Virus record (IMG/VR): IMGVR_UViG_3300025009_000181
Span: 1 to 44,625 of that record
From: a virus
Strand: one strand, 5' to 3'
Length of the DNA stretch: 44,625 nucleotides
Shown: positions 1-8,723 of the stretch, piece by piece
Numbering within the stretch: position 1 is the stretch's first letter
How the letters are laid out: each line of letters starts with the position of its first letter
Translations under genes and position numbers: made by a program
The notes under the pieces: generated by a model
What the model was told of the DNA's origin: nothing
The model's input: the letters and a program-made list of their open reading frames with translations, nothing else
Databases searched by the model: none

Positions 1-704
1 ACATCACCGGGGTCAACCCCTTGATAAGTCCAGGTGCCTGTCCCGGTGGTGCCGACCGTAAAAAGCCCGCCATTTTCAGTCGGGTAGCCGGTCTGCCAGC
101 GGATACCCCAATTTTGCGTAAAATCGGATGAGAAGAGATCGAAGCGATAGACGTTCTCCGCGACATTGGTGTACCAGCGCGCCGTACCCATAACGGTTCC
201 GGCAGCGCCAAGAACAAGTCCACCAGCACCACTGAGCGTCATCCCGGCATAAGTTGGACTGTCCGTCGTCTCAAGGTCCAGCACCCCAAGCAGCGCGGCT
301 TTAGCCAGCAGAGCGTCGATCTCTGCCGTGGAGTACAGATTAGCGTCACCTATGATGCCGTTGAGTTCCGCCAGGGTGTCAATGTCAGTAACTGCAAGAC
401 CAGTGCCGGTGGAACACAGGGAGCCGGTCCACGCTGAGCCGTCCCATTTAAATTCAGACTCGACCCCACCACCACCAGCGCCAAGGACGCAGGCGCTTGT
501 GGCATCATCCACCCAATAGGTATCGCCCGCAGTTGGGGAGGACGGCAAGTCCGCAACAGACACTGCCGTCAAACCTGAAGACTTCACACGAAGGTCAGTA
601 TTCGGCCCAATTGCTTTCGGTAATAATGCCGCCCCTTTTTTGTCGGAGTATGCATTACATACCAGTAGCAATACTATCATTATTACCATTAGTGTTTTCT
701 TCAT
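1..704 (-). CDS. Exported protein of the tail/surface gene block, cut by the window edge
   Basis: The frame is open from an ATG at 704 to the left edge, giving 234 full codons. The start is chosen because GAGGTG lies six bases upstream; an in-frame ATG at 710 abuts that site. The N-terminus has two Lys followed by a long Leu/Val/Ile stretch and a likely signal-peptidase site after residue 20 (Ala-Tyr-Ser), so the protein is probably exported. The rest is rich in Gly, Ala, Thr and Ser, as in beta-structured fibre or surface proteins; no named domain is recognised. It begins next to the stop of the gene at 710-1174, which also has a signal peptide. If the window is circular, the frame continues GTC ATA ATA TGA at 44625-44616 and its stop overlaps the start of the beta-helix gene at 44619, giving 237 residues. 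Confidence 0.8.
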   Translation of the reverse strand, partial: MKKTLMVIMIVLLLVCNAYSDKKGAALLPKAIGPNTDLRVKSSGLTAVSVADLPSSPTAGDTYWVDDATSACVLGAGGGGVESEFKWDGSAWTGSLCSTGTGLAVTDIDTLAELNGIIGDANLYSTAEIDALLAKAALLGVLDLETTDSPTYAGMTLSGAGGLVLGAAGTVMGTARWYTNVAENVYRFDLFSSDFTQNWGIRWQTGYPTENGGLFTVGTTGTGTWTYQGVDPGD

Positions 705-709
705 TATCA

Positions 710-1174
710 TCACCTCAGGTATATCTCAATGGTTCCAACCGCATTATCCACCGCGTTACCGGTGAAATAGATCGTCAATCCAGTATTGGATAATGGTGCG
801 TATATCGCAAAATCGGAACTGCTGTTCCCCGCACCACCACAATCGTGCAGCCCGGTACCAAAGATGGACAACCCATACCACCTTATCTCAATATCAGCGG
901 TTGCCGTCATCGTGGTTGAACCGGGTATATGGAGTACGGCAAATGGTACCATACCACGATAATCGACCGGGATCGTCACCGCATATCCGGTGTGTCCATT
1001 CGTGTCCTCGTGGTATGTGATGGACAATTTCGCCGTACCGTTCCCGATGAAGGAAAAGTTTGCCGTCCCGAATTCCGTCAATGCTGATGCTGGTGTCGTA
1101 GCGAGGAATAGCAGGAACAGCGACACCAACACTGCCATCACCGTTACTTTCACTTTATTCCAATCATTCTTCAT
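710..1174 (-). CDS. Small secreted beta-rich protein of unknown function
   Basis: This 154-residue protein starts at an ATG at 1174 preceded by GGGAGGGG. A start eight codons upstream is possible but lacks a better site. Residues 1-32 form a clear Sec signal peptide: charged start, hydrophobic core, and a cleavage motif ending Pro-Ala-Ser-Ala. The mature part is rich in Thr, Ile, Gly and aromatic residues with an alternating pattern typical of beta-sandwich proteins, and it has a single Cys. The start overlaps the stop of the 1481-residue virion gene, so it is translationally linked to the late operon. No family is recognised. A surface or periplasmic role during late infection is an inference from the signal peptide. 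Confidence 0.8.
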   Translation of the reverse strand: MKNDWNKVKVTVMAVLVSLFLLFLATTPASALTEFGTANFSFIGNGTAKLSITYHEDTNGHTGYAVTIPVDYRGMVPFAVLHIPGSTTMTATADIEIRWYGLSIFGTGLHDCGGAGNSSSDFAIYAPLSNTGLTIYFTGNAVDNAVGTIEIYLR

Positions 1175-4100
1175 CTGACCCCTCCCTGCTGATTTCATAT
1201 TCCCTCTGTTTATTTGATTTGCGGAGTTCGCGCCTTGTTTCGGATGGTAGTTCTCGTCTCATCACTTCATTTGCGACCGCTTCTTCCGATGGGACGATTC
1301 CATACTGTCCAATAAGCTTGTTTGCCGTTTTGTTGTCCCCATCCACAATCGCCCTCGTGATATCACGTAGGATAGCAACCCTTTCTTTACTTAACAAATC
1401 ATCTTCCATCCAATTTGTGTACTGTTTTGACTCGGTGGCGGGTCGGGGACCTACCGACCGCATAAGGAGTTGCTTCCCGGTTAGATAATACATAAGCTCG
1501 TTGTTCCGGTTGTAGATCGGGTACGCACCATCGTGCTCATTAGTAACGGCTTTATATGCCTGCCGGGTGCGTTCCACCACAACCGGTGTGAGTTCCTTCC
1601 CAAGAGCTTCCATGCCACGACCTTCTTTCGCATTATCAATAATACGCATCAAACCAGAGACAGTCGGTCCAGGTCCAGACGGGAGAAGACCACCACCGGA
1701 TGAGGTGGCAAGCTTCATATGTCGGAAGAACCCGCGCCAATCGGCGTCAGATACGGAGCGGATAGCGTCGAGTGCCTGACCGAAATTAATACCAAAACCA
1801 AGCGCATTTGATAGATCGACGTTAAACAGCTCTTTCAGTGTCTCTTTTCCTCCCTCCGCCATCGCAATATATGTGATCAGCTTTTTCGGGTCATTTTTCC
1901 CCCAATCAACGAGCAACTCTACCTGCTTAATCGGGTATGACCAGAACTGGAGTCCGATCCGACCGAGAGGATGGGAGAGAGCCTTCGGCATGCCGACACG
2001 ACCGTATCTGAACTGCGTTTTGTGTGCAGTATCAATTCCCGCCTGGAACGCGTCCGCCTCCGATTTTCCCTCAGACAAAGCTTTCGCTCGTCCGGACAGG
2101 AATGCGTGTTTCCGGTTCCCGATCTCCACCTTATTAAACATCCACCCCATGATAGCCCGCACTTTTTCCATACCTGGAGGTGCCTTCCCCTCCATCAGTA
2201 CTTGCGGCACCTCTTTCGCCATACCGGTTTTGTCAAATAACGCGGTCCCTTCAGAGGTGAATGCCTGTTTTTGTCCAATGATGGAATGGCGCAACCCAAC
2301 CTCTGCCGTGGTATTGATCCGTTGCGTTAAATTCACGATAGGGGAGCGTGGGTTCAGCCCAAGAGTCCGCATCCACTGAAACGATGAGATGGCACCGGCA
2401 ATATCGTCCAATTTGTGCCGGTCCCAACCAAGGTACCGCTTCACGTACCACTTGTTGTACTCACGCAATGAAGGGTCGAGGCTTTTATGTAATTCCGCCA
2501 CCCGCCGCACCGCTGGCTCATCATATATTTTGCGTTTGATTCCATTCAAATAAGCGGCATAGGCACGGGTTGCGGATAGGTTGTACCCCTGCTTCCCCTT
2601 TCGTGGCTCAAAAAATCGGTTGCGGATGGAGGTGGGGAGTTGATCGTACGTCACCAGTCCCCCACCATCCATTTTCGTTACGGCAGCCTCTAACTGTCGC
2701 AGCCGGTTTTTGTGGAACGTCTGCGCCCCCTTATCAACAGCGGTGGAGAGGCGGCGCTTAATCCGATCAATTTCATCGGCAAATTCAAGCCGTAATGTGT
2801 CCCGATCGAATATGTGGGGGAGATAATCAGTCACCCGGCGCTCCATCAAATCGAAAGCGGCACGATCGGAGGTAGACAGGGAGTTATACCACTGCTGATC
2901 TATTGGTTTCCGTTCCCCCTTGCGTTCCCCCCGGTTCGCCCGTCTCACTATCTCTTTATACATCGCATCCGAACTCACGGCGGACTTCACGTACCGGTTG
3001 AGGAGAAAGTCGAATTTGGTGCGGAGGAAATCGTATAGGGTGCGCTCCGGTTGATTCAATTTCTTGGGGTCAAGCTTTCCGTCAAGTGCAGCACCAACAC
3101 GAAGATCGGATTCACTCCCCTGTTTAATAAGACGGGAGGCGCGGTCGAATTCCGTCCCCTGCTCGTACATGAAGGAATTACCGCGCTGGTCCGCACGATC
3201 AAGCTCCGTGTAGATTTGGTTCCCCACACCGGACTTATCCCGAGCAAACACCACCTGCGGGGAGTTCAGTGCCTCGCTTGTCCCTTCTTTGGTGCGGGTG
3301 AGCTTATGCATGAACGTATCACCGGGGGTGGAGCTTTCCATTCCAGCAATCACGTCCTCCAGCGGGGGACGCGGGGGAGGGGATGGAGGTGTGGTGGGTG
3401 GACGACGAGCGGTCACCGTAGTATTCGGCATGGCTCCCGTTGTACCGGCACCGGTTGGGGCGGACTCCCGCAGCATCGCCTCCGCTTTAGCCACCTCGTC
3501 CGCCACGCTCTTCATTCGAACGGCGGCGATGCGGGGGTCATCGGTGACGTGAAATTTCTCCAGGTGATCGACAAGAGCGGATGGCAAGTCGTCGATTGTT
3601 TTTGAGGTGAAGGTGCCGCCAGTACGCTTATCCGTCCAGGTGAATATCGGCTCCTTGTTCATCTCGGGGGGAAATTCCCACATACCATTGAACTTGACGT
3701 TGTGCTGATCCGCCGCTTGCTGGGGGGAAACAAGAGGGGCACCGGACTTCAAGCGGGTGGAAGAGGAAACGAGCGCCTGGACGACAGCGGGGTCGGTACC
3801 AAGATCAAGAAGGTACTGTCCCACCTCTTTACCAGTACGGGCAGCATTACGGCGGATAACATCCATGTCGGACTTGAGACGGGCATGGGCGGCGGCTTGT
3901 TCGGGGGTAAATGTACCACCACCGATTGATCCCCGATTACCAATAGCGGCATTAATATCACGGAAAATGTCAGATACAGAACGTACCTTCCCCCCACCTG
4001 GGGGTATCTCGCGCAATTTAACAACAGGTATAATACCGTCCGGTCCCTTCACCGTATTAACAGAATCACCAACAACTTCAAACTGCGTACCAGGTTTGAA

Positions 4101-5609
4101 TACTACAGGGTTCATCCGGTTGATATTGGATTCAGCTAAACTTGATATGTCTCTACCGGTAGATGACTCTATATCAAGTATAACACCGTGTCCAGTACGT
4201 TGATTGGTGTAATCTTTAGCTGTACCGAGGTTTTTACTACCAAATACAACAGAAGGATCGGATACAACACGAGATTCCATAACATCTGATATAAACTTGC
4301 CAACGTCTTGTGGGGAGTCTAATTCAATACCACGGAATACCTGTCCTTCATGTCTCGGTAGCTTATCCAACGCCGTTTCCATACTGCGTACATAATCAGG
4401 TGTATTACCCGATCTTAACTGAGAACTGGTGTATTCAAACCCGTTATCAGTTAATAACCAATGTAGTGAATCCATAGCGGGATCACCAGTTGATATCGGA
4501 TTACCGCCATCATCTACAAATTTGGGGGAACGCTCAGTTGGTAACTGTGACCTGGGGGTATTTGGTCCCGATTGTTCCCCCACCATGTCCGCTTGTCTTT
4601 TCAGTTCCGCGTCCCGTGTCCCCCGCTCCAGCATGGACTTATACCCAGGATCATCCGCGAATTGCTGCGCGTTCAGACGGGAGGCAAGCTCCACCTTCCC
4701 TTCCATGGTGCGGTTGGGTGCGAGTTCATCCTCAAACACCCATGCTGATTTTTCCGCTGGTGTCATGGTGGCTTCACGCGGTGCAGCTTCGAACACCCGC
4801 GCTGACTCTTCCGCCGATTTCACCGGAACATCACCAAGCGCATTCTCCCGGTCCGCTATCATCGATTTCTCTACATTGGATAACCGATTCAGCGGTGCGG
4901 GGTTGGTACGTTCCAGGTTCAGCTTCCCCGATTCGCGGCTAAGCTTTTCCGCCGTCACTGTCTCCTTATATGCATCAAAATCGGGTGCGATCTTTCCCTC
5001 TTTTGCCACCTTCATGAAGGAGTGTGCTTTCCCCTGAAGCGCAATACCACCGACGTCACCGATAAGATTCAGCGCCGCTCTGACGTCCGGGTACCCCTGT
5101 AGGGACTCCATATTAGCGAGATCAGTTGCGACCTGCTTAACGATAAGTGCCGGTGCCATTACCGTATTCGTGACAGCTTCCGCACCTTCCGGGTTGTGCT
5201 TTGGGTGATATGGCTTCAATATACCCGACATCTTCCCATATTCCCGCTGGAATCCATACTCCATGTGGGAATAAATGTCCTCCATATCATTGCCAGCAAG
5301 GATAGCTTGCACCCCGTCCTGTATAGCACCAACCACACCGCCAAGAAAGGAGGGGGCATCGGATAAAATTTGTGCACCGGACTCCACAACAGCGATAGGA
5401 TTCTTAATAACGGCACCATAACCGGATAACGCTTGCTTGGTACCGGCAGTAAGCGCCTCAATTGCGGATAGCTTTTTGGTAGGGGTGGAGGTGGTGGTGG
5501 AGTTGAGTGCCGCCGCTGCTTCCACCGTTGGTCCTACACCCTCAAGCTGCCACCCACCGGGTGCGGGTGCGGGTGCCGTCGTTGGTTGATCCTCCAGTTT
5601 CCACACCAT
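1164..5609 (-). CDS. Giant internal virion protein with an ADP-ribosyltransferase-like domain
   Basis: At 1481 residues this is the largest protein, placed where podoviruses encode DNA-ejection (internal core) proteins. Residues 1-350 are low-complexity and helical. Residues about 375-535 resemble a mono-ADP-ribosyltransferase fold of the Arg-Ser-Glu class: Phe-Arg-Gly at 425-427, a Gly-Ser-Lys strand at 457-459, and Phe-Lys-Pro-Gly-Thr at 504-508. The usual Glu-x-Glu just before that last strand is not present (Met-Asn-Pro), so activity is doubtful. Residues 800-1481 are helical and resemble the C-terminal part of phage internal or transglycosylase-like proteins, but I see no lysozyme motif. 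The ATG overlaps the previous stop (TAATG) with GAGGTG upstream. DNA coding for the ART region is markedly AT-richer than its flanks. The virion role is inferred from size and position. Confidence 0.85.
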   Translation of the reverse strand: MVWKLEDQPTTAPAPAPGGWQLEGVGPTVEAAAALNSTTTSTPTKKLSAIEALTAGTKQALSGYGAVIKNPIAVVESGAQILSDAPSFLGGVVGAIQDGVQAILAGNDMEDIYSHMEYGFQREYGKMSGILKPYHPKHNPEGAEAVTNTVMAPALIVKQVATDLANMESLQGYPDVRAALNLIGDVGGIALQGKAHSFMKVAKEGKIAPDFDAYKETVTAEKLSRESGKLNLERTNPAPLNRLSNVEKSMIADRENALGDVPVKSAEESARVFEAAPREATMTPAEKSAWVFEDELAPNRTMEGKVELASRLNAQQFADDPGYKSMLERGTRDAELKRQADMVGEQSGPNTPRSQLPTERSPKFVDDGGNPISTGDPAMDSLHWLLTDNGFEYTSSQLRSGNTPDYVRSMETALDKLPRHEGQVFRGIELDSPQDVGKFISDVMESRVVSDPSVVFGSKNLGTAKDYTNQRTGHGVILDIESSTGRDISSLAESNINRMNPVVFKPGTQFEVVGDSVNTVKGPDGIIPVVKLREIPPGGGKVRSVSDIFRDINAAIGNRGSIGGGTFTPEQAAAHARLKSDMDVIRRNAARTGKEVGQYLLDLGTDPAVVQALVSSSTRLKSGAPLVSPQQAADQHNVKFNGMWEFPPEMNKEPIFTWTDKRTGGTFTSKTIDDLPSALVDHLEKFHVTDDPRIAAVRMKSVADEVAKAEAMLRESAPTGAGTTGAMPNTTVTARRPPTTPPSPPPRPPLEDVIAGMESSTPGDTFMHKLTRTKEGTSEALNSPQVVFARDKSGVGNQIYTELDRADQRGNSFMYEQGTEFDRASRLIKQGSESDLRVGAALDGKLDPKKLNQPERTLYDFLRTKFDFLLNRYVKSAVSSDAMYKEIVRRANRGERKGERKPIDQQWYNSLSTSDRAAFDLMERRVTDYLPHIFDRDTLRLEFADEIDRIKRRLSTAVDKGAQTFHKNRLRQLEAAVTKMDGGGLVTYDQLPTSIRNRFFEPRKGKQGYNLSATRAYAAYLNGIKRKIYDEPAVRRVAELHKSLDPSLREYNKWYVKRYLGWDRHKLDDIAGAISSFQWMRTLGLNPRSPIVNLTQRINTTAEVGLRHSIIGQKQAFTSEGTALFDKTGMAKEVPQVLMEGKAPPGMEKVRAIMGWMFNKVEIGNRKHAFLSGRAKALSEGKSEADAFQAGIDTAHKTQFRYGRVGMPKALSHPLGRIGLQFWSYPIKQVELLVDWGKNDPKKLITYIAMAEGGKETLKELFNVDLSNALGFGINFGQALDAIRSVSDADWRGFFRHMKLATSSGGGLLPSGPGPTVSGLMRIIDNAKEGRGMEALGKELTPVVVERTRQAYKAVTNEHDGAYPIYNRNNELMYYLTGKQLLMRSVGPRPATESKQYTNWMEDDLLSKERVAILRDITRAIVDGDNKTANKLIGQYGIVPSEEAVANEVMRRELPSETRRELRKSNKQREYEISREGSDEE

Positions 5610-6604
5610 TATTTCACCTCATTCCAGGTTTTCCCATCCGATACACGCCGCTCCCCTGTCTCGGGATTGGTAATGACTTTCCCCTTGTGGTCAGCAGCAC
5701 GAATACCACCTAATTCAGCGGGGGGAGCGGTTGGGGGAGGAGTAGGTGGAGGCAGATTCATGTCATTCCCACTCGACATGATTTCCTTCTCCCGGTCATT
5801 GTAATCCTTTATTTCCGCTTCCAGTTCCGGGATTCTTTCTTTTTGTGACTTGTAGAAGTCCACGTTCGGGAGAGACTTAAGCTTGTCCAACTCCCGACGG
5901 GCAGTACGTCTCCCGTCACGGATGCTGCTGATCTCCTGTGCGGTAAGCATGCGCTGCTCCAGATTGGATGCCTCCGAATATGGACGGGAGCCAGCCGGGG
6001 GTGCGACATTATTCGGTGCATTGAATAGCCTCCCATCCGGTGTAATCCAGGTTTTAATCGCGTTTGGCTCCCCGCCGTTACTGCCAGCACCGATCGCTTT
6101 TTCACGATATGAACCGCGTTGGAAACCGGCGCGTTCCATCAGTGTCGCTTCCGCTTCCGAGTACGCTTTTCTGGAGACAATGCTACCATCTTCATTCGTC
6201 TTGAAGTAGTCCATCGCACCATAATCGCTGTGCGCCACCTTCCCCTTCGTTTTGTTATAAATGGTACCACTGGATGCAATGTATTCATCCGGACCGGCAT
6301 GCACCACATTACCGGAACGCTTATCGAATATACCGGATGGGGAAGATGCGTACGGCATCACCGGTGCCGGTTGTGTGAACGCGGTCTTTTGACTGTCCAC
6401 CAGTTGCAGCAGTGTATTCGCCTCCATTGGGGACAGGTGATTGGCGCGGGCAAATTGGCCAAACTGTTCCGGCGATCGAATACCACTACTCATAAACCGC
6501 TGCGTGATCCCCTGCATACGCAACTTATCCATGAAACCAGATATGGAGTTGACCGCTTCCTTGTCCCGCTCCGCTTGATAAATCGCTAACTGTTCCGCAC
6601 CCAT
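5609..6604 (-). CDS. Putative internal virion or tail-associated protein
   Basis: This 331-residue protein has a clear GGGGGT ribosome site before an ATG at 6604, and its stop overlaps the next gene's start. The first 80 residues are helical. A charged coiled-coil-like stretch occurs at about residues 235-285, followed by a Pro/Thr-rich linker. It ends in a short motif ending Gly-Lys-Thr-Trp-Asn-Glu-Val. No enzymatic motif is visible. It sits directly upstream of the giant ejection protein in the same operon and is probably virion-associated. In podoviruses this position is commonly held by one of several internal core proteins, but sequence alone does not prove that role here. Confidence 0.8.
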   Translation of the reverse strand: MGAEQLAIYQAERDKEAVNSISGFMDKLRMQGITQRFMSSGIRSPEQFGQFARANHLSPMEANTLLQLVDSQKTAFTQPAPVMPYASSPSGIFDKRSGNVVHAGPDEYIASSGTIYNKTKGKVAHSDYGAMDYFKTNEDGSIVSRKAYSEAEATLMERAGFQRGSYREKAIGAGSNGGEPNAIKTWITPDGRLFNAPNNVAPPAGSRPYSEASNLEQRMLTAQEISSIRDGRRTARRELDKLKSLPNVDFYKSQKERIPELEAEIKDYNDREKEIMSSGNDMNLPPPTPPPTAPPAELGGIRAADHKGKVITNPETGERRVSDGKTWNEVK

Positions 6605-6622
6605 TTACACCCCCTATGCACC

Positions 6623-7654
6623 CTATGCTGGGATATAGTCCCCGTACCCGTAATCGGACCAGTTGAACGCCGGTTGTGCCGCCGCTGGTGGCTGTTGGTT
6701 CGCCTGATTATACAGCCCATACGCACTGTTCGCGAGTTGTAACCCCTGCCCAACCGATTGTAACATGGACGGCTGCATGGTCGCGGTTTGGGTAGAGGAC
6801 GGGGTACCATACCGCATCCCCTGCATCTGCATATAAAGCGGGAAGGCAGCATTGAGGTACGCCTCACGAGCGGCACCAGGGTAGAAGCGATCAAGAGCCG
6901 CAAGCCGCATTTCCGTACTCGCACCAAGATCAGACTTTTGTGCCGCCATCACGTTCCCCGCCATATCAGCAAGCATGGAATTTCTTTTTGGTACTATACC
7001 TAATGTTTGATCCCCAACACCAATATTGAACGCAGGACGAGATAATTCCCCCACCCGATCCTCATATGCACCGGTGGAAGATTGCAGTGTTCTCATCATG
7101 TCGTTATAGATGTTATTGTACCCGGTGTTCTGATAACCGAGCTTCGCCGTCATGATATCCTGTAACGACATCGGGGTAGAGGACCTAACGTCTCGGTATT
7201 CCATGGTGGGGCTGGTATTAATCGGCCTTGCTTCTACATCAGTCAATTCATACCGCGCCCCATCCTTCGACATCATCAATTCTTTGGTGTACCACTTACC
7301 GTTTTTCTTAAACGCGTCATCAGAATACTTCGGCCCCGAATTGATGTATGGTTGGCGGTATAGGTACGATCCACCACCGACACCACCCCCCATATGCTGA
7401 TACGTACTGCCACCACTGGATGGACTGCCAATAACGGTTGGTTTATATGTCGGTGTCTTCCCCGCACCGTAGTTCATCGGGTCCAGACTTGCCATCAGGT
7501 CCATCCAACCAAGGGGCGAACCGGAACTAATGGAGTCCCAAGAGGCGGGGGTAACCTGATTTGATACAGAACCACCAGCACCCGACTGGTTATTGGATGC
7601 GATCATACCACCAACTACGCCGACACCGGCTGCTGCTACAGCTCCCCAAGACAT
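6623..7654 (-). CDS. Putative internal core or tail structural protein, glycine-rich N-terminus
   Basis: This 343-residue protein starts at an ATG at 7654 preceded by AAGGAG. The first 30 residues are a Gly/Ala/Val stretch that could insert in or cross a membrane (Trp-Gly-Ala-Val-Ala, then Gly-Val-Gly-Val-Val-Gly-Gly-Met). Such N-termini are common in podovirus ejection proteins that interact with the inner membrane. The remainder is rich in Gly, Ser, Tyr and Met with helices around residues 160-290, and it ends in a Gln/Ala/Pro-rich tail. The start overlaps the end of the upstream cupin-like gene by 19 bases. An ejection role is inferred from these features and position. Confidence 0.78.
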   Translation of the reverse strand: MSWGAVAAAGVGVVGGMIASNNQSGAGGSVSNQVTPASWDSISSGSPLGWMDLMASLDPMNYGAGKTPTYKPTVIGSPSSGGSTYQHMGGGVGGGSYLYRQPYINSGPKYSDDAFKKNGKWYTKELMMSKDGARYELTDVEARPINTSPTMEYRDVRSSTPMSLQDIMTAKLGYQNTGYNNIYNDMMRTLQSSTGAYEDRVGELSRPAFNIGVGDQTLGIVPKRNSMLADMAGNVMAAQKSDLGASTEMRLAALDRFYPGAAREAYLNAAFPLYMQMQGMRYGTPSSTQTATMQPSMLQSVGQGLQLANSAYGLYNQANQQPPAAAQPAFNWSDYGYGDYIPA

Positions 7655-8217
7655 AATGTCTCCTTTCCACCGACAACCGGTGCTGCGGATGACGCGAGTA
7701 GCGCCAGATATTCCGAATCAGTGATGATGAATTCGCGTTCAATCTCATCCTCATCAGTTAAAGAAGTCGGATGCATGTTCATGAATATAACATCGGTATG
7801 GGCGTACGCGACCTTCTTAACAAGGGGAGCGGACTCGAAAATCAGCGGCCCCTCCACCGTTTGCGGGTCCGCACCATCACCGAGATAAACGGTGAGTTTC
7901 CCCGACATTAGGATATTACAGGTTCGGTGCCGGTGCCTTTTCCCAATGATAAACGTACCGGCCGGTATCCGCATCTCGCGGGTGTAGACACCACCGTAAA
8001 AGTGGTGAATAACCGGTGTCTCCTGTTGCGGAAGGGTGGATAGGTATTCCTCCAGTCCCACCCATTGAAGGATATCATACAACGGGACAAGCGAGTTTTT
8101 ATACAGTATCATGTATTCCCCACCGGCAAATAACAGACAAGTACCGTCCGGTATGTCAACACCAACACCGGGTAGGTACGCGATTTTCTCCTGTAATGAT
8201 AACACCTTATTCGTCAT
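7636..8217 (-). CDS. Cupin-fold phage protein
   Basis: This is a 193-residue protein whose centre (residues about 85-150) looks like a double-stranded beta-helix (cupin) domain. A Pro-Ala-Gly-Thr-Phe-Ile strand is followed by His-Arg-His-Arg, then a Gly-Lys-Leu-Thr-Val-Tyr-Leu strand and a second half with further His. The His-Arg-His cluster could bind a metal as in other cupins. Small cupin-like proteins occur within structural operons of several podophages, but their role is not established. The ATG at 8217 has only a weak ribosome site (GGGTG), and the 3' end overlaps the next start by 19 bases. Confidence 0.75.
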   Translation of the reverse strand: MTNKVLSLQEKIAYLPGVGVDIPDGTCLLFAGGEYMILYKNSLVPLYDILQWVGLEEYLSTLPQQETPVIHHFYGGVYTREMRIPAGTFIIGKRHRHRTCNILMSGKLTVYLGDGADPQTVEGPLIFESAPLVKKVAYAHTDVIFMNMHPTSLTDEDEIEREFIITDSEYLALLASSAAPVVGGKETLCLGEL

Positions 8218-8235
8218 ATCACACCCATCCGATAA

Positions 8236-8709
8236 TTAGTAGTTAAGCACGAATTGGTTCATAAGTTCGTACGGTGCCAGCGGGTTACTGCTGTATGACA
8301 TGCCACCGAACTGCTGTGCCACCTGGGATAGCATCGCTGGCATCTGCATCTGCTGATGCATCGCAGTTGCACCAAGTCCCTGCACCCCCTTGGAGAGCGC
8401 ATCCGATGCAACGGATGAATTCATCATGCGATTCGCACCGAGATTGTTGAAAATGTCGGTCAAAACGGATGGGGCGGAGGTGCGCATGAAGGAATTGATC
8501 GAGTTGGGAGCCGACTGCAGTTGCTGTGATAGCATGGGGGCAAGTGCAGTGAGGATAGATGGGTTCACCCCGGAATAGGATGACGGGAATAAGTTCGGTT
8601 GAAAGATGTTCGGCGCACCGGACGAGTTGAGGGACGTACCGGGACCGGCACCACCACCGAACTGATTCATAAGAGAAGCGGGAAGCATTGGTTGAAGTAA
8701 ATCTGGCAT
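8236..8709 (-). CDS. Small structural protein rich in Met, Ser, Asn and Gln
   Basis: This 156-residue protein starts at an ATG at 8709, chosen because CAGGAG lies eight bases upstream; an ATG/GTG upstream extension of 13 codons lacks a site and overlaps the tail-fibre gene. The composition is rich in Leu, Met, Ser, Asn and Gln with predicted amphipathic helices and no catalytic motif. It lies between the tail-fibre gene and the cupin gene in the leftward structural operon, with 15-bp gaps. It may be a minor virion component or a fibre assembly factor; no family is recognised. Confidence 0.72.
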   Translation of the reverse strand: MPDLLQPMLPASLMNQFGGGAGPGTSLNSSGAPNIFQPNLFPSSYSGVNPSILTALAPMLSQQLQSAPNSINSFMRTSAPSVLTDIFNNLGANRMMNSSVASDALSKGVQGLGATAMHQQMQMPAMLSQVAQQFGGMSYSSNPLAPYELMNQFVLNY

Positions 8710-8723
8710 AATAAACTCCTGCT

